Of a stretch of DNA of 64,000 nucleotides, positions 1 through 10,434 are shown one piece after another (position 1 is the first letter of the stretch; each line of letters starts with the position of its first letter). The stretch covers positions 124,001 through 188,000 of the forward strand of contig CATKHK010000010.1 in NCBI GenBank assembly GCA_949751835.1, written 5' to 3'. This DNA comes from Blepharisma japonicum. Taxonomy: Eukaryota > Ciliophora > Heterotrichea > Heterotrichida > Blepharismidae. The notes below the pieces were generated by a model. The model ran no database searches, was not told the origin of the DNA, and saw only the letters and a list, made by a program, of their open reading frames with translations. The translations under genes were made by a program, and so were the position numbers.

Positions 1-368
1 TTCATGTTTGGCAAAGGGTTTCTTATAACAATATCTTCATCTCCGCTTTCTTCTGACACGTCTTCATCTAATGTGAAATTGGAAATTTCATGTGTGAAAA
101 CTTGGTTAAAGTCTCCTTCATTATCATATGAAACCTTAAAACTGTTTTCAATGGTTTCTATATTATTGGGGAACCCTTCAGGGCTCATGTCATAAGATCT
201 ATCCATAAAGCTTCCTTTATAGCCTTCTGAAGATGATTCAAAATCAGAAAAAAGCCCTGACCCAAAAGAGCTTTCTACCTTTGCGTTAGAGTCTCTGTTC
301 TCTTGTAAATCGTTCTCTGAAGAGATTGGGATCTCTTTGTTACAATCTATTTCAGCAGCGCCTTCCAT
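1..368 (-). CDS. Hypothetical acidic protein, N-terminal part only (runs off the left edge)
   Basis: The minus strand is open from an ATG at 366-368 to the window edge, giving about 122 codons with no stop. The visible part begins MEGAAEIDCNKEIPISSEN and is rich in Ser, Asp and Glu. It shows no signal peptide, membrane segment or recognisable domain. It is transcribed divergently from the aromatic amino acid hydroxylase gene, with about 240 bp between the two starts. The long acidic open frame and clean ATG support a real gene, but no function can be named from this fragment. Confidence 0.6.
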   Translation of the reverse strand, partial: MEGAAEIDCNKEIPISSENDLQENRDSNAKVESSFGSGLFSDFESSSEGYKGSFMDRSYDMSPEGFPNNIETIENSFKVSYDNEGDFNQVFTHEISNFTLDEDVSEESGDEDIVIRNPLPNM

Positions 369-607
369 TGCTTTTTAAAAATTTACCTGCTTGATTTATC
401 TTGTAAGATATTTAGATAGTCAATAATAATAATTTTCCTGATTAAAATTATTGATTAATCGGTAAGCTTTGGGTAGAAGAAAATATCAAAATTTAACTTC
501 CTCATCGGAAGATTGTTCTTTAGTTCGAGGGAAAGAGTGACTTTCTACGTTCGAAGAACACACCAAAGATAATTGTCCAAATAAATGATTCAATTATTAT
601 TTATAAA

Positions 608-1579
608 ATGCTAACTTTTTGTGCTTTAAATCAGCTGAAAACTAATTTAAGAGCTCTTTACACTCGGAAATTCAGTTTCATTGGCCAAGAAATTTGGTAT
701 CCTTCTTCAAGAAGTGAGCTTGACTTAATTGATAAATCCTATGAAGACTGTGTATCAAGACTTGGAGCCTCATATCCAGGGTATAATGACTCTAGCTATA
801 TGGACTGACTCAAAAATACAAGAAATTTAGATCAATCAGCAGATGCTGATATTGCAGATCTAGTGTATCCTAGTGACACTTACCACACTTGGAAGATTCT
901 TTATACAAGATTGAGAGAGCTTCATTTAGAGTGTGCGTGCGAAGAGCATAAAGAGAATCTTAGAGAACTTGAAAAACTTGGGCTTTACTCTCCTGATAAT
1001 ATTCCACAGTTTTCTATAGTAAATAAGTATCTCAGCCATAAAACAGGATTCAAGCTTGTGCCATGCGGAGGAATGATAAATCCAAGATCATTTTTATACG
1101 GTCTTGCATATAAAATCTTTTACAGTTCTCGATATATCAGACACCAATCTGCTGCCTTTTACTCTCCAGAGCCTGATGTAGCCCACGAACTAATGGGGCA
1201 TGTGCCGCTTTTTGCAAATAAAGATTTTGCTGAATTTTCCCAAGCAATTGGAATCAGATCTCTTGGGGCAACTGAAGAAGAGATTGAAAAGCTTGCAAAA
1301 ATTTATTTTTATTCAGTTGAATTTGGGATTGTTGGAAGCCAAATTTTAGGTGCTGGGATATTGGGGTCTTGTGATGAAATAGCACTTATAAAAGATAAAA
1401 AAGTAGAAATTAAGGAGTGGGATTTAGGAAAAGTCCTGAAAAGTGAATTTACTTTGTCAGATTATCAGCCTGGCTATTATTCTGCTGGAAGTCTACTGGA
1501 AATGAAAAGGTTAATAAAAGAAGGGATTGATTTTATAAGACCTATGCCACCACTAAAGCCTATTCCTGCTTTTTTTTAA
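608..1579 (+). CDS. PAH: Aromatic amino acid hydroxylase (phenylalanine-4-hydroxylase type), catalytic domain only
   Basis: This is a 323-residue non-haem iron, pterin-dependent hydroxylase that would convert phenylalanine to tyrosine. The motif PDVAHELMGHVPLF supplies the iron ligands H193 and H198, and E238 in YSVEFGI is the third ligand; the YIRHQSAAFYSPEPD block is also typical of the family. One in-frame TGA (806-808) encodes Trp. Animal enzymes are about 450 residues because of an N-terminal ACT regulatory domain. Here the homology begins directly with the catalytic domain near residue 28, so the allosteric domain is absent. The start is the only upstream ATG in frame. The first 27 residues are basic and could be a weak organelle-targeting or plain N-terminal extension. 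Whether Phe, Tyr or Trp is the preferred substrate cannot be settled by eye. Confidence 0.93.
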
Positions 1580-1674
1580 GTAATTTGCGTTTTTAGTATT
1601 CATGCTTAATAAATTAATTTATATCTAAAATGATCTATATAAATTTACATCAAAATGATCTAAATTTATAATTA

Positions 1675-2504
1675 TTAATCTTTTCTTGACTTGCCCAACA
1701 TTTCCATTCTCTCTTCATATGAGTAGCAAGGTTCCAAATAATTAATATCAATTGAAGGAGAAACAGGTAAAAGCCATGTCGACGAATTTTTTCCCAAAAC
1801 TTCACTTAAGCATTTAATAACTGAATGAGGAACTCCATACCTATCTTGATAGCTTTCTACTGTAGTTTGATTCACTAAAACTAGCTGTAATTGCTCTATA
1901 AGAAAATCTCCAGTAAATATCAAAAATACAATCGCCTCAAATCCCACTAAAAGAGTAAAAAAACACTTTATAACCTCAAATCTTACATTTCCTTCATAAT
2001 AAATGTACTCATAAATAACCATTCCAATAATAATCAGCGTCAATAATGACGCAAAAGAAATGTAAAATAGGAAAAGAATAAAATATTTTTGGTTATTGAC
2101 TGCTATACAGTTGTTAACCCAAGGACAATGATGATCCATCTTATGATAGCAGGCTTTACAAGTTCTGCAATGATGAGTCCTTGGTGGTTTCCATTGTCCA
2201 CATTCAGTACAATATTTGACGTCCTCAATCGGGATATCGCCTGGGACAGGATATTTCGGTGTTTTCCCAGGGTCGGTAAACATACATTTAAAATGAGATA
2301 TCACAGAAAGAGATACTGACAGTTGATAAAGCAAAAATAAAAAGAGCCCAAGTGGCGATAATCCAAGTGAACCAAATTTGCTCGGATATCATGTAAAAAT
2401 CAAAGAATAACTGACAATAAGATCAGCTACAAGTATTAATGCCAAAGTCTCTGAATAGATATTACTAGCAAGCTCATTAGCCTCCCTGCTAACTTTTTGT
2501 TCAT
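1675..2504 (-). CDS. DHHC-type protein S-acyltransferase (palmitoyltransferase), four-TM
   Basis: A membrane enzyme that transfers palmitate to protein cysteines. Two hydrophobic segments precede the cysteine-rich domain (CTECGQWKPPRTHHC, then MDHHCPWVNNC with the catalytic DHHC), followed by two more membrane segments and a TTVE motif, the family TTxE motif. No ATG exists in the main frame upstream of the first membrane segment. An ATG at 2502-2504 followed by a 17-nt intron at 2449-2465 (GTAATATCTATTCAGAG) restores the frame and gives a sensible start, MNKKLAGRLMSLLTLALILV, and a 270-residue protein. The same AGAG-ended intron form is needed in the gene at 51085-51521. An in-frame TGA reads as Trp at the end of the first membrane segment. 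The enzyme call is firm; the first exon is an inference. Confidence 0.88.
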
Positions 2505-2536
2505 ATTTTTATAAGCTTTTAAGACTAATGGTTTAA

Positions 2537-2926
2537 TTATATGAATTCCTTAAGTTTCTCTTTAATTCTGTTCTTATGCTCGGCAAACATAGCATATGAG
2601 TTGTTAAAGCAATCTTCAAAACATTGTTTATTTTCAGGAATCTCCTCTTCTCCAAATTTATAAGCGCAGCCTCTCGTACAGTTTTTAAATGAGGAATTTA
2701 CGTGATTTATGGTGCCTTCTAGCTCTGTCTGAGCCTTTGCAAGATTTAAAGAACATTTTCTTGAGCAGACATTGCATTCTTGGAAAGGGGCATCGCTTTT
2801 ATAACAGTTTGACATGCAAGCAAAGGATTTGGCTGAAATTACTTTTATTTCAGGCTCAAACTCTGCAGAATAATCGTGCTCAGCGTCTAGAAGTTTAATG
2901 CCAAGTTTGCGAGCAAATGACTCCAT
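2537..2926 (-). CDS. FAM136A: FAM136A-like (DUF842) twin-CX3C protein, probably mitochondrial intermembrane space
   Basis: A 129-residue protein with four CX3C pairs (CMSNC, CSRKC, CTRGC, CFEDC) spaced as in FAM136A, followed by the family's charged helical end (KNRIKEKLKEFI). FAM136A proteins are substrates of the Mia40 oxidative folding route in the mitochondrial intermembrane space; their exact role is poorly known. The length matches the animal protein (about 138 residues). It starts at an ATG (2924-2926) with no targeting presequence, as expected for Mia40 substrates. It is transcribed divergently from the Rab-like gene, with under 100 bp between the starts. The family call rests on cysteine spacing and general resemblance, not on an alignment. 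Confidence 0.78.
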   Translation of the reverse strand: MESFARKLGIKLLDAEHDYSAEFEPEIKVISAKSFACMSNCYKSDAPFQECNVCSRKCSLNLAKAQTELEGTINHVNSSFKNCTRGCAYKFGEEEIPENKQCFEDCFNNSYAMFAEHKNRIKEKLKEFI

Positions 2927-3024
2927 GTTTATGTGTTTATATCATAATTTTGGTCAGTGATTAAAATACGGAAAGATTTTTGTTAAAACTAACTGCAGGA
3001 TTATTAATTTTTCAATTTTAACTT

Positions 3025-3831
3025 ATGACGACCATTATTGGAAAAAAGGTGAATTGTAAACTAAGTAATATTATGGGAGTATCACACACAAAAGCAGGCG
3101 AAATCCCACAGCTGAGGGCAAAGTGTTTAATTGTCGGGCAGCTGCAAGTTGGAAAAACTTGCCTGGTTCAGAGATACAATAATGAAGATTTCAGCAATGA
3201 GTACAACCCTACATTAGGCTGCAACCTAAAGTCCTTTACAATTGACTATTACGGTTTAGGAGTTCATCTTTTAGTTATGGACTCTTTATCTGACATGGAC
3301 TTGCAGCTCGAATGCCGTCTAAAATCAATTAAAAACGCTGACTCAATTGCTTTAGCATTTGATCTCTCCAATATCTCCTCCTACCAAGACATTGCATCCA
3401 AAATTGATTTATTCAAAAAAAACGATTATAGAAATAAAGAATTACTTTTAATAGGCACCAAAGCCGACAAAGAAAATCTTGAAGTCACCGACGAAGACAT
3501 ACAAAAAATTATTGACTCAGAAAATGAAATTAAAATTTCTTATATTGAGACCTCAGCTAAAAATAGCTTAAATATTGCAGAAACTTTTATGAGAATTGTC
3601 GAAATTAGTGTTGGACTGGAAATTTTGAACTGGGAAAGGAGGAAGAATTTTTTGTGGATTGTTAAAAAATTAATGCCACCAAGTGATGAAGAAGAAGGAG
3701 GGAGGAATGTATATTGGGCAAATCTCTGTGAAGCAATACCAAATATGATCTCTAAGAAGGGCAAAAAAAGGGAGCTGCCACTTTATAGGATTCCTCCAGA
3801 ATTAATTCCGAAAATTGCAGAGTATTTGTAA
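3025..3831 (+). CDS. Atypical Rab/Ras-like GTPase with degenerate switch II
   Basis: A 268-residue protein with a G domain at about residues 30-190. The P-loop GQLQVGKT is intact, a TKAD motif occupies the NKxD position and ETSAK matches the G5 loop. The expected WDTAGQ (DxxG) G3 motif is replaced by LLVMDSLSDMD, so the Mg/gamma-phosphate Gly and catalytic Gln are missing. The C-terminal 75 residues are an unusual extension rich in Lys and Pro (MPPSDEEEGG, then PLYRIPPELIPKIAEYL) and there is no C-terminal prenylation cysteine. A second Met at 3073 (MGVSHTK) could be the true start and would expose a Gly2 for myristoylation. It probably binds nucleotide but hydrolyses it poorly; the cellular role is unknown. 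The convergent kinase gene ends only 21 bp downstream. Confidence 0.8.
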   Translation: MTTIIGKKVNCKLSNIMGVSHTKAGEIPQLRAKCLIVGQLQVGKTCLVQRYNNEDFSNEYNPTLGCNLKSFTIDYYGLGVHLLVMDSLSDMDLQLECRLKSIKNADSIALAFDLSNISSYQDIASKIDLFKKNDYRNKELLLIGTKADKENLEVTDEDIQKIIDSENEIKISYIETSAKNSLNIAETFMRIVEISVGLEILNWERRKNFLWIVKKLMPPSDEEEGGRNVYWANLCEAIPNMISKKGKKRELPLYRIPPELIPKIAEYL

Positions 3832-3852
3832 TAAAGATAAAACTATATTCAA

Positions 3853-5898
3853 TTAACTTGGCTTTAAAATAGACCATTGGTCTAGTCTTGGAGCAGGCTC
3901 ATCTTGGTTGAGCCTCCCGAACATTTTTTCTAAAGATTGCTCTTTAGGAATTCTTCTTATCGGTTTCACAGGAGGTGCTGGAACTGCTCTTACCATTAGC
4001 CCTCCCCAATCTACCTCTTGGAAGAATGGGTGTTCTTTAATTTCTTCAGCATCTCTTTTGCCAGCCCCTAATCTTTTATTTGGATCTCTAATAATAAGCC
4101 TTTTTATTAAGTCTTTTGCTTCTTCTGATAAGCTTTTGGGGATTTTTAAGACTCCTCTTTGGATGTTATTGAACAGTTGTTCACGGTTATTTGAGTAATA
4201 AGGAGGCGTTCCCACTATCATTTCATATAATAAAACTCCTAATAAATATCAATCAACTGACCTTGTATGGCCTGCTCTTCTCAGCATTTCTGGGGCTAAG
4301 TATGCAACTGAGCCACAAAAGGATTTATTGAGCTCTCCTTCATGAACACCTTCTTTGGAAAGCCCGAAGTCAGTTAATCTTGCATGCCCATCTTTGTCTA
4401 AAACAACGTTTTCAGGCTTGAGGTCTCTAAAAATAATGTCATGCATATGAAGCTCTTGTAAAGCTAATAGCACTTCAGAAATATAAAATCTAGCTTTGGG
4501 CTCGTCAAATTTTTTCTCTCTGGCTAAATGTGTCCCTAAGTCGCCATTTGGACAAAAGTCCATGACCAAAATAAGTTTTTCTGGAGTTTGAAAGGCATAA
4601 TTCAATTTCACAATATATGGATGCGATATTTTCATCAAAATATTTCTTTCTGTGAAAGCATATCTAACCAAATTATTTTCAAAGACCTTGTCTTTCCTTA
4701 ACACCTTCAATGCAAATTGTTCTCCATTATCAATTTTTTCAACCAAATAAACTTCTCCAAAACTTCCTCTTCCAAGTTGTAGAATTCCTTTGAAATCTTT
4801 AGGGCCTACTTTGCATGGTGGCAGCACATCTTTGAGCTGCCCTAGCATTTCAGCTTTCTTTTTACTGAGAGCAGGCCTCTCTTTAAACGCTTGCAAATCC
4901 TTCGCACTCGGCATATGTTTGCATTTCATTAAAATTTTGTTTATCGAATCAGTCCTTGAGTTATGCAAAATAACTGTATGAAATGGCGTGCGAGCATATA
5001 AAGACTCTGGCATTTCAAGCTTTTCCTTTTGACAATATTCCGTAAATGCATTGAAAACTTGCATATTCAATGCAACAGCCCAAGCTGTAATTCCTAAATG
5101 GTTTTTTATTGTAATATCTGGCCCTTTTCTCAACAAATATTTAACTATAGTAATATGTCCTTGCAAAGATGCATAAAAAAGGGGAGAGCTTCGTTCTATA
5201 TCAATAGCATTAATATCAGCCCCTTGGCTCACTAAAAGTTTGACAACTGGCAAGTGTCCATGAATGCAAGCTAAATGTAAAGGTGTCCTCAACATTGAGG
5301 TTTTTGCATCAATATCTGTGCTTTCCCCATTTTGGATCAAAATTTCGCAGGCATCTCTAAAGCCATCTGAAGCTGCTAAATGAAGAGCAGTTCAGTCGTC
5401 AAGGCCTTTTGTGTTGGTTTGGGCAATTAAATCTCCAAAGTTGTCTCGATCCAAAAGCTCTTTGATTCTATTAATGTCGTTTCTTTGAACTGCCTCCCAC
5501 AAAGAGGAGTTTATTTTTCTTTTCCGCTTGTAAATGTCTTCGATTTCTTCTGTTTCTTCAACAACGAGCAATTTGGCGAATTTAGCTGTGAAAGAATCCC
5601 TATTTTCATCTCTTATGTCCACTTCTTCACCAGTGTCAAGGTTTTTTACTTTAAATACTTCTTCAGGGAGATCTTCATGGACTTTGTCGGATTGAATAGG
5701 ATCAGCAGTTGAAAGGTCTAATTCGTCATTAAAATTGGGATGAGGATCAACAAATAGGACTGAGTACTCAATGGATTTCTGTTCTGGAGATACGATATTT
5801 CCGTCTAAATGAGCTTCGATTTTGATTTTATAATTATTGGTTCCAAGTGCTGCAGGGCTTTTTTTTGGGTTTTTGTTTTGGTTCTGTTTTGAACTCAT
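3853..5898 (-). CDS. Ankyrin-repeat AGC-family Ser/Thr protein kinase
   Basis: A single 681-residue frame crossed by two UGA-Trp codons (4249-4251 and 5392-5394). The order is an acidic N-terminus, ankyrin repeats at about residues 150-295 (for example TPLHLACIHGHLPVVKLLVS), then a kinase domain at about 368-630. The kinase has LGRGSFGEV, ALKVL, FRDLKPENVV, TDFGLSKEG and LAPEML, with the Y/FRD form typical of AGC kinases (PKA, PKG, AKT, S6K). The activation loop reads NKSFCGSVAYLAPE, so Ser takes the place of the usual phospho-Thr. The tail after HPFFQEVDW contains the AGC turn region but ends in WSILKPS with no clear FxxF(S/T)Y hydrophobic motif. Ankyrin plus AGC kinase is an uncommon order in animals; a targeting role for the ankyrins is an inference. 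Confidence 0.93.
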
Positions 5899-6097
5899 AA
5901 ATTATAACTGGCTTTCAGTAATTAATAAATTATTTCTAGTCCCGCTTATGTATATAATATAATGAAATTCAAATTTTTTTCGCATAAATATATGAATTTA
6001 ATTTTATGATACTGCATTTAATTACCAGTCTTCAATGTATCTTAATCAAATGGCTTCTCATCAAAATCCAAATATATAAAATAAACAGCCATAAAAT

Positions 6098-6892
6098 ATG
6101 TCAATTCTAGAGGATTATGAAGAAATTGATTTTTCTGTTTATGATGTTTCAACAGATATTGCCACTACACAAGCCTCACCAAAGACAAAAAAAATTCCTA
6201 GCAAGCCAAAAATTCCGCTACTGAATAAAGACACTACTGATTCAAATACTTATGATTATGAGCGCCTGTTAAAACAATACAAAGCCAGCTCTCCAACCAA
6301 TTTTCGTAAAAGTCCAAGCCCTAGATCTAACGAGGTAGTAGAAAGGCTCCTTTTTAAGCATCAGCTCTCTCAAAACCGAATAAAATTTCAGCAACAAGAG
6401 CAAGAGTATAAAGAGAAAGAAAAATGTCCGTTTGCTCCTCAAGTCTCACCCTCCAGGTCTGTAAGATGCCTTAAACAGTTCTTGCAAGATCAAATTAATT
6501 ATGAGACTAATAAGCAGCAAAAACTCGAAAAACAGAGATTTATTCATGAACAGATAAAAGAAGCTGAAGAAGAAAAAGCAAGGAAAAAAATTAATTTAAG
6601 TCCTGGCACACAAAGAATTTTATCAAAGAAGGGGAAAATGTCACCTGTTCACGAGAGGCTTTATAGTGGAAGCAAAATGATGTGAGTCACCAGCGAGAAA
6701 AAGCTGGAAACTTTGACCAGAAAGCCAATTAAACGTAAAAGTTTAAAAATGGAAAGTAATGATTTTAGCGAGGAAAATCTGGCTATATCACAAGGAAAAT
6801 CTTTTGACAGTAAACGAGTCTTGAAAAAACCTCCCTTGTCAAAGCCAGGCTTGAATAACAAATGCCATCTTAGTAAGGTAACTATAAAATAA
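6098..6892 (+). CDS. Basic, coiled-coil-prone protein of unknown function
   Basis: This is a 264-residue frame with one UGA-Trp (6683-6685). The first 80 residues are Ser/Pro/Lys-rich. A middle stretch (RFIHEQIKEAEEEKARKK) looks helical or coiled-coil, and the tail is strongly basic. A CPFAPQVS motif resembles the CPFxPxxx motif seen in many protist cytoskeletal or basal-body-associated proteins, but this is only a resemblance. It has no membrane segment. The gene is transcribed toward the helicase array, whose first start codon lies 112 bp past its stop. I do not recognise a family. Confidence 0.75.
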
Positions 6893-7004
6893 TTGGTAAT
6901 TTTTGCATAAGTTCTTATTGAAAAATTTAATTGATTTAATTTCTTGTATATTTATAATTTCTGCCAATAATTAATTTATTTCCTTATTTGTTACATCTTA
7001 AACT

Positions 7005-10000
7005 ATGGAGAGTGCTAGTAATAAAGCAGCTCCTGGGCAAAGAAAATCTAAAAAATCTAAATGAAAAAAGACAACATTTGAGTTTGGTTCATCAGCGAAC
7101 TCTAATCTGCCAGAAACACCAGAAATTATAATAATAACAGAAAAGAATAATAATCCTCTCAATGATATATTGCCAACAAATAAATCTGAAAATGTTATCA
7201 ATCAGCGCCAAGTGTCAGAAAAAGTAAAAGCTGAGGTTGATAGATGTTTAAATATAGCAAAAAAGTATCTCGAAAAAAGAGAATTTGATCGAGCACTTAT
7301 TTTTTCGAATAAAGCACTACAACTAAATCCCTCACCTGAAAGCTTATCATTGCTTAATGAAATACAGGAGAAAAAAGAAGAAATAATCAAAAAGCTACTT
7401 GAAGATGAAACTGAGAAATTAAAAAAAAAAAAAATTATTGAAGTGAATGAAAATTTATGCAAACAAATTATTAATAGTTCTAGCATAAATGAAGTCTTAG
7501 GAGTTGATGAGAGTACTTCAGATGAAGATACTATAAGGACAATCAAAAATTTTTTAAGGATTTTACATCCAGATAAAAATCTTGCACCAAGTGCCCAAGA
7601 AGCTACTCAAATTTTGATATCACTGAAAGATAGATTGGAAAAGAAACAAGAGACAACAGATAATCTAGGAAATGAAGAGCACAAAGAAGAGGAAACTATT
7701 TTGAAAAAAGATGAAAAACCAGAAGAAAGTGATATTTCAGATGATAGTTATAATTCTGACGAAGATATTGATAATAAGACAGAAAATACACAGAGAATTC
7801 CAAAAAGAACTCATTTTCGTAGGGCTTCAATAATAAAAGATGAGACTCAAACATCTGAAAACATCCCATATGAAGAAGATGGGAATGCTTATGAAGAACT
7901 TGAAGAATATATTTTACAGTTTTCTAATATTGAATTCTTTAGAAATCCAACCTCTGAAGAAATACCAAATGAATTTATAGATGTTGATGATTATATAGCA
8001 AAGCTTAAGGCTGCTTATTTTGTAGAGCTGCATGAGATCATTCTTAAAGCAATTAATGGAGTATTCAGTGGAAAAGAATATTTTGTTACTTTTGTGCTGA
8101 ACGATGATTTCTTTATGCTTTCACCAGAATGCTCAAGATCCACAAAAGAAGAATTTTCTTTAGAAATCCAAGCAAATGATCTTCTATTTATATGCGATGT
8201 TGAAAATTATAGCTTTATAGAAAATCATTATGATTTAAAGCAATCATCATTTAACCTAGGTATTGTGAAAAAGAATCCAAATGATAATGTTGTAAAAATC
8301 ATTTCATTACTTGAGGATGATTCAAATATTCAATATTGTGTTATCAGTATCGGAAATTTAACTACACTGAGAAGAGAGTTTTTAGCATTTACAAAAATAA
8401 AAGATGCATTACTTCTTGACCATATTTTAAGCCCAAAATTACCGAATATTTGTAATCCAATTGTTTCTCAGAAATTTTTAAATGTGATTAAAAAAAACTT
8501 CAACCAAGGGCAATATGAAGCTTTATTAAATGCCTTTAGTTTAAAAGAAGGTATAATACTTATTCAAGGCCCTCCAGGAACAGGAAAGACAGCTACAATT
8601 ATGGGGCTTATTTCTGGGTATTGATCTTCAAATTCAGAAACGAAACCAAAGATTTTGGTTTGTGCTCCAAGTAATGCTGCCATTGATGAAATAGCATCTC
8701 GCGCCAATAATAATAAGATTTTTGACGAAAATGGTAATCCAGTGTGTAGAATATCTCTATTAAGAATTGGGCAAAAAAGATTTAAAAACGAACTAGGAAT
8801 TATTGAGGATATTAACGTCAAAGATATTCCTACTAATGTAAAGGAAATTTCTTTAAATTATTTGAGTGAAAAAGACCTGAATGAGGGTGGACTTTATGAT
8901 CAAGCCCAAAATATCAAAAATAAATTAAAAAAAGAGCAAAAATTAGCAGAAAGACTAGAAAAAATGATGAAAAAGGGAAATGCTGATATAAAAAAATTTG
9001 AAGAATTAGTCAAAAAGCGAGAAGAAGTTCTGGAAGATATAGACTACTTAAAAGAAGAGCAACAAGACTATCGTGAAAACAGAAAGATAAGTAGAAAAGA
9101 ATTAATACAGGCTGCAGATGTAATTTTTTGTACAACGAGCACTGCTGGGTCAGCAGATATGCTTTCTGCATTTCAAAGCTCTAAAAATAGAATAGCTCCA
9201 CGACGGTTCGATTATTTAATTATAGATGAAGCTTGCCAATGCATTGAGCTGAACATGCTGATCCCATTTTTATATGATACTCCTACAGTGATTTTATTTG
9301 GTGACCATAAACAATTGCCAGCAACAACGTTTTCTGAAACCTCGAAGGTAAATAAATACAACCGGTCATTATTTGAAAGATTTATTGATTGTGGAATTTC
9401 TCCCCAAATTCTAAAAGTACAGTATAGGATGAGCAAAGAATTATGCCAATATCCCAGCATGTATTTTTATGATCACTTATTAAAGTCTCATCCTTCAGTA
9501 GACTTACGGCAAGCTCCACTTGGCATAAGGCCTCTTGGTTTGCTTTTTATTAACCTCACAAGATCTCAAGAAATAAGTGATCAGCATGATTATAGCTACT
9601 ATAACGAAATTGAAGCTAAATATATTGTAAAAAAAATAATTGGAGAAAATGTAACAAATTTGGGGATTATTACTCCTTATAGAAAACAAGTTGAGTGTTT
9701 GACAAAACTTCTTGATGAAAAATTTGAAGGTGACTGAAGGGATAGAATTGAAGTAGACTCTGTTGATGGATACCAAGGAAGAGAAAAAGATTTTATTATT
9801 CTTTCTTTGGTTAGGTCAAATTTAGCTACTGGAAATATTGGATTTCTTAAGGATATAAGGAGAATGAATGTAGCAATTACAAGAGCGAAATTTGGGCTTC
9901 ATATTGTCGGTAATGCTTTATGCTTGAAGAAAAATGATGATTGGGATAATTTTATTGAGTTTTGTGATAGCAAAAATAAGCTGATTCATTCTGATTATGA

Positions 10001-10175
10001 TGGAAAACAATCGTTTTGGAATCAATTAGAGCTTGAAAAGAAAATTTCTATTGATAGAAATCATAAAGGAATTGAATTCAATATAAGTGGTGAAAATCAA
10101 TTCTTAAAGAAAGGATATCATAATGTTAAAGAGAACTCTAAGTCACCTAGAGGAAATTCAGGTAAAAGAAAATAA
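7005..10175 (+). CDS. Helicase array copy A: J-domain plus Sen1/senataxin-type SF1 helicase
   Basis: A 1056-residue protein read through several UGA-Trp codons, with no intron needed. The start at 7005 adds 55 residues before a TPR-like pair of helices (about 72-115, [19 protein letters not shown]) that resembles the DNAJB12/14 N-terminus. A J-like domain follows, with H188-P189-D190 in LRILHPDKN. After an acidic linker comes a complete SF1B helicase: Walker A GPPGTGKT (K528), APSNAAIDE, Walker B DEACQ (D741-E742), [17 protein letters not shown] (about 921) and [11 protein letters not shown] (about 952). A long charged helix between the Ib motif and Walker B matches the Sen1/SETX stalk. Sen1-type enzymes unwind RNA-DNA hybrids; J domains recruit Hsp70. 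This copy is the most diverged and lacks the FWNRRK tail shared by copies B-D. Confidence 0.9.
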
Positions 10176-10434
10176 TTTGCCTAATTATTTATATATAATT
10201 TTGAGTACAAGACTTAAGCATTTAAGTACGAAATGAATGATGGTTGAATGGTTGTGGAATTATTGAAAGAGCATTTAATTGAAATTAAGTATCTCAAACT
10301 TTTAAAATTATAATTATTTATAGATCATTTAGCTAATTACTAGCTTCTTAAGTGAAATAATATTTTTGCTCTACAATTTACATTTATGATTTTTTAGGAA
10401 AAATGAGAAATGTGAAAAATTATTTTTCTGCTAA

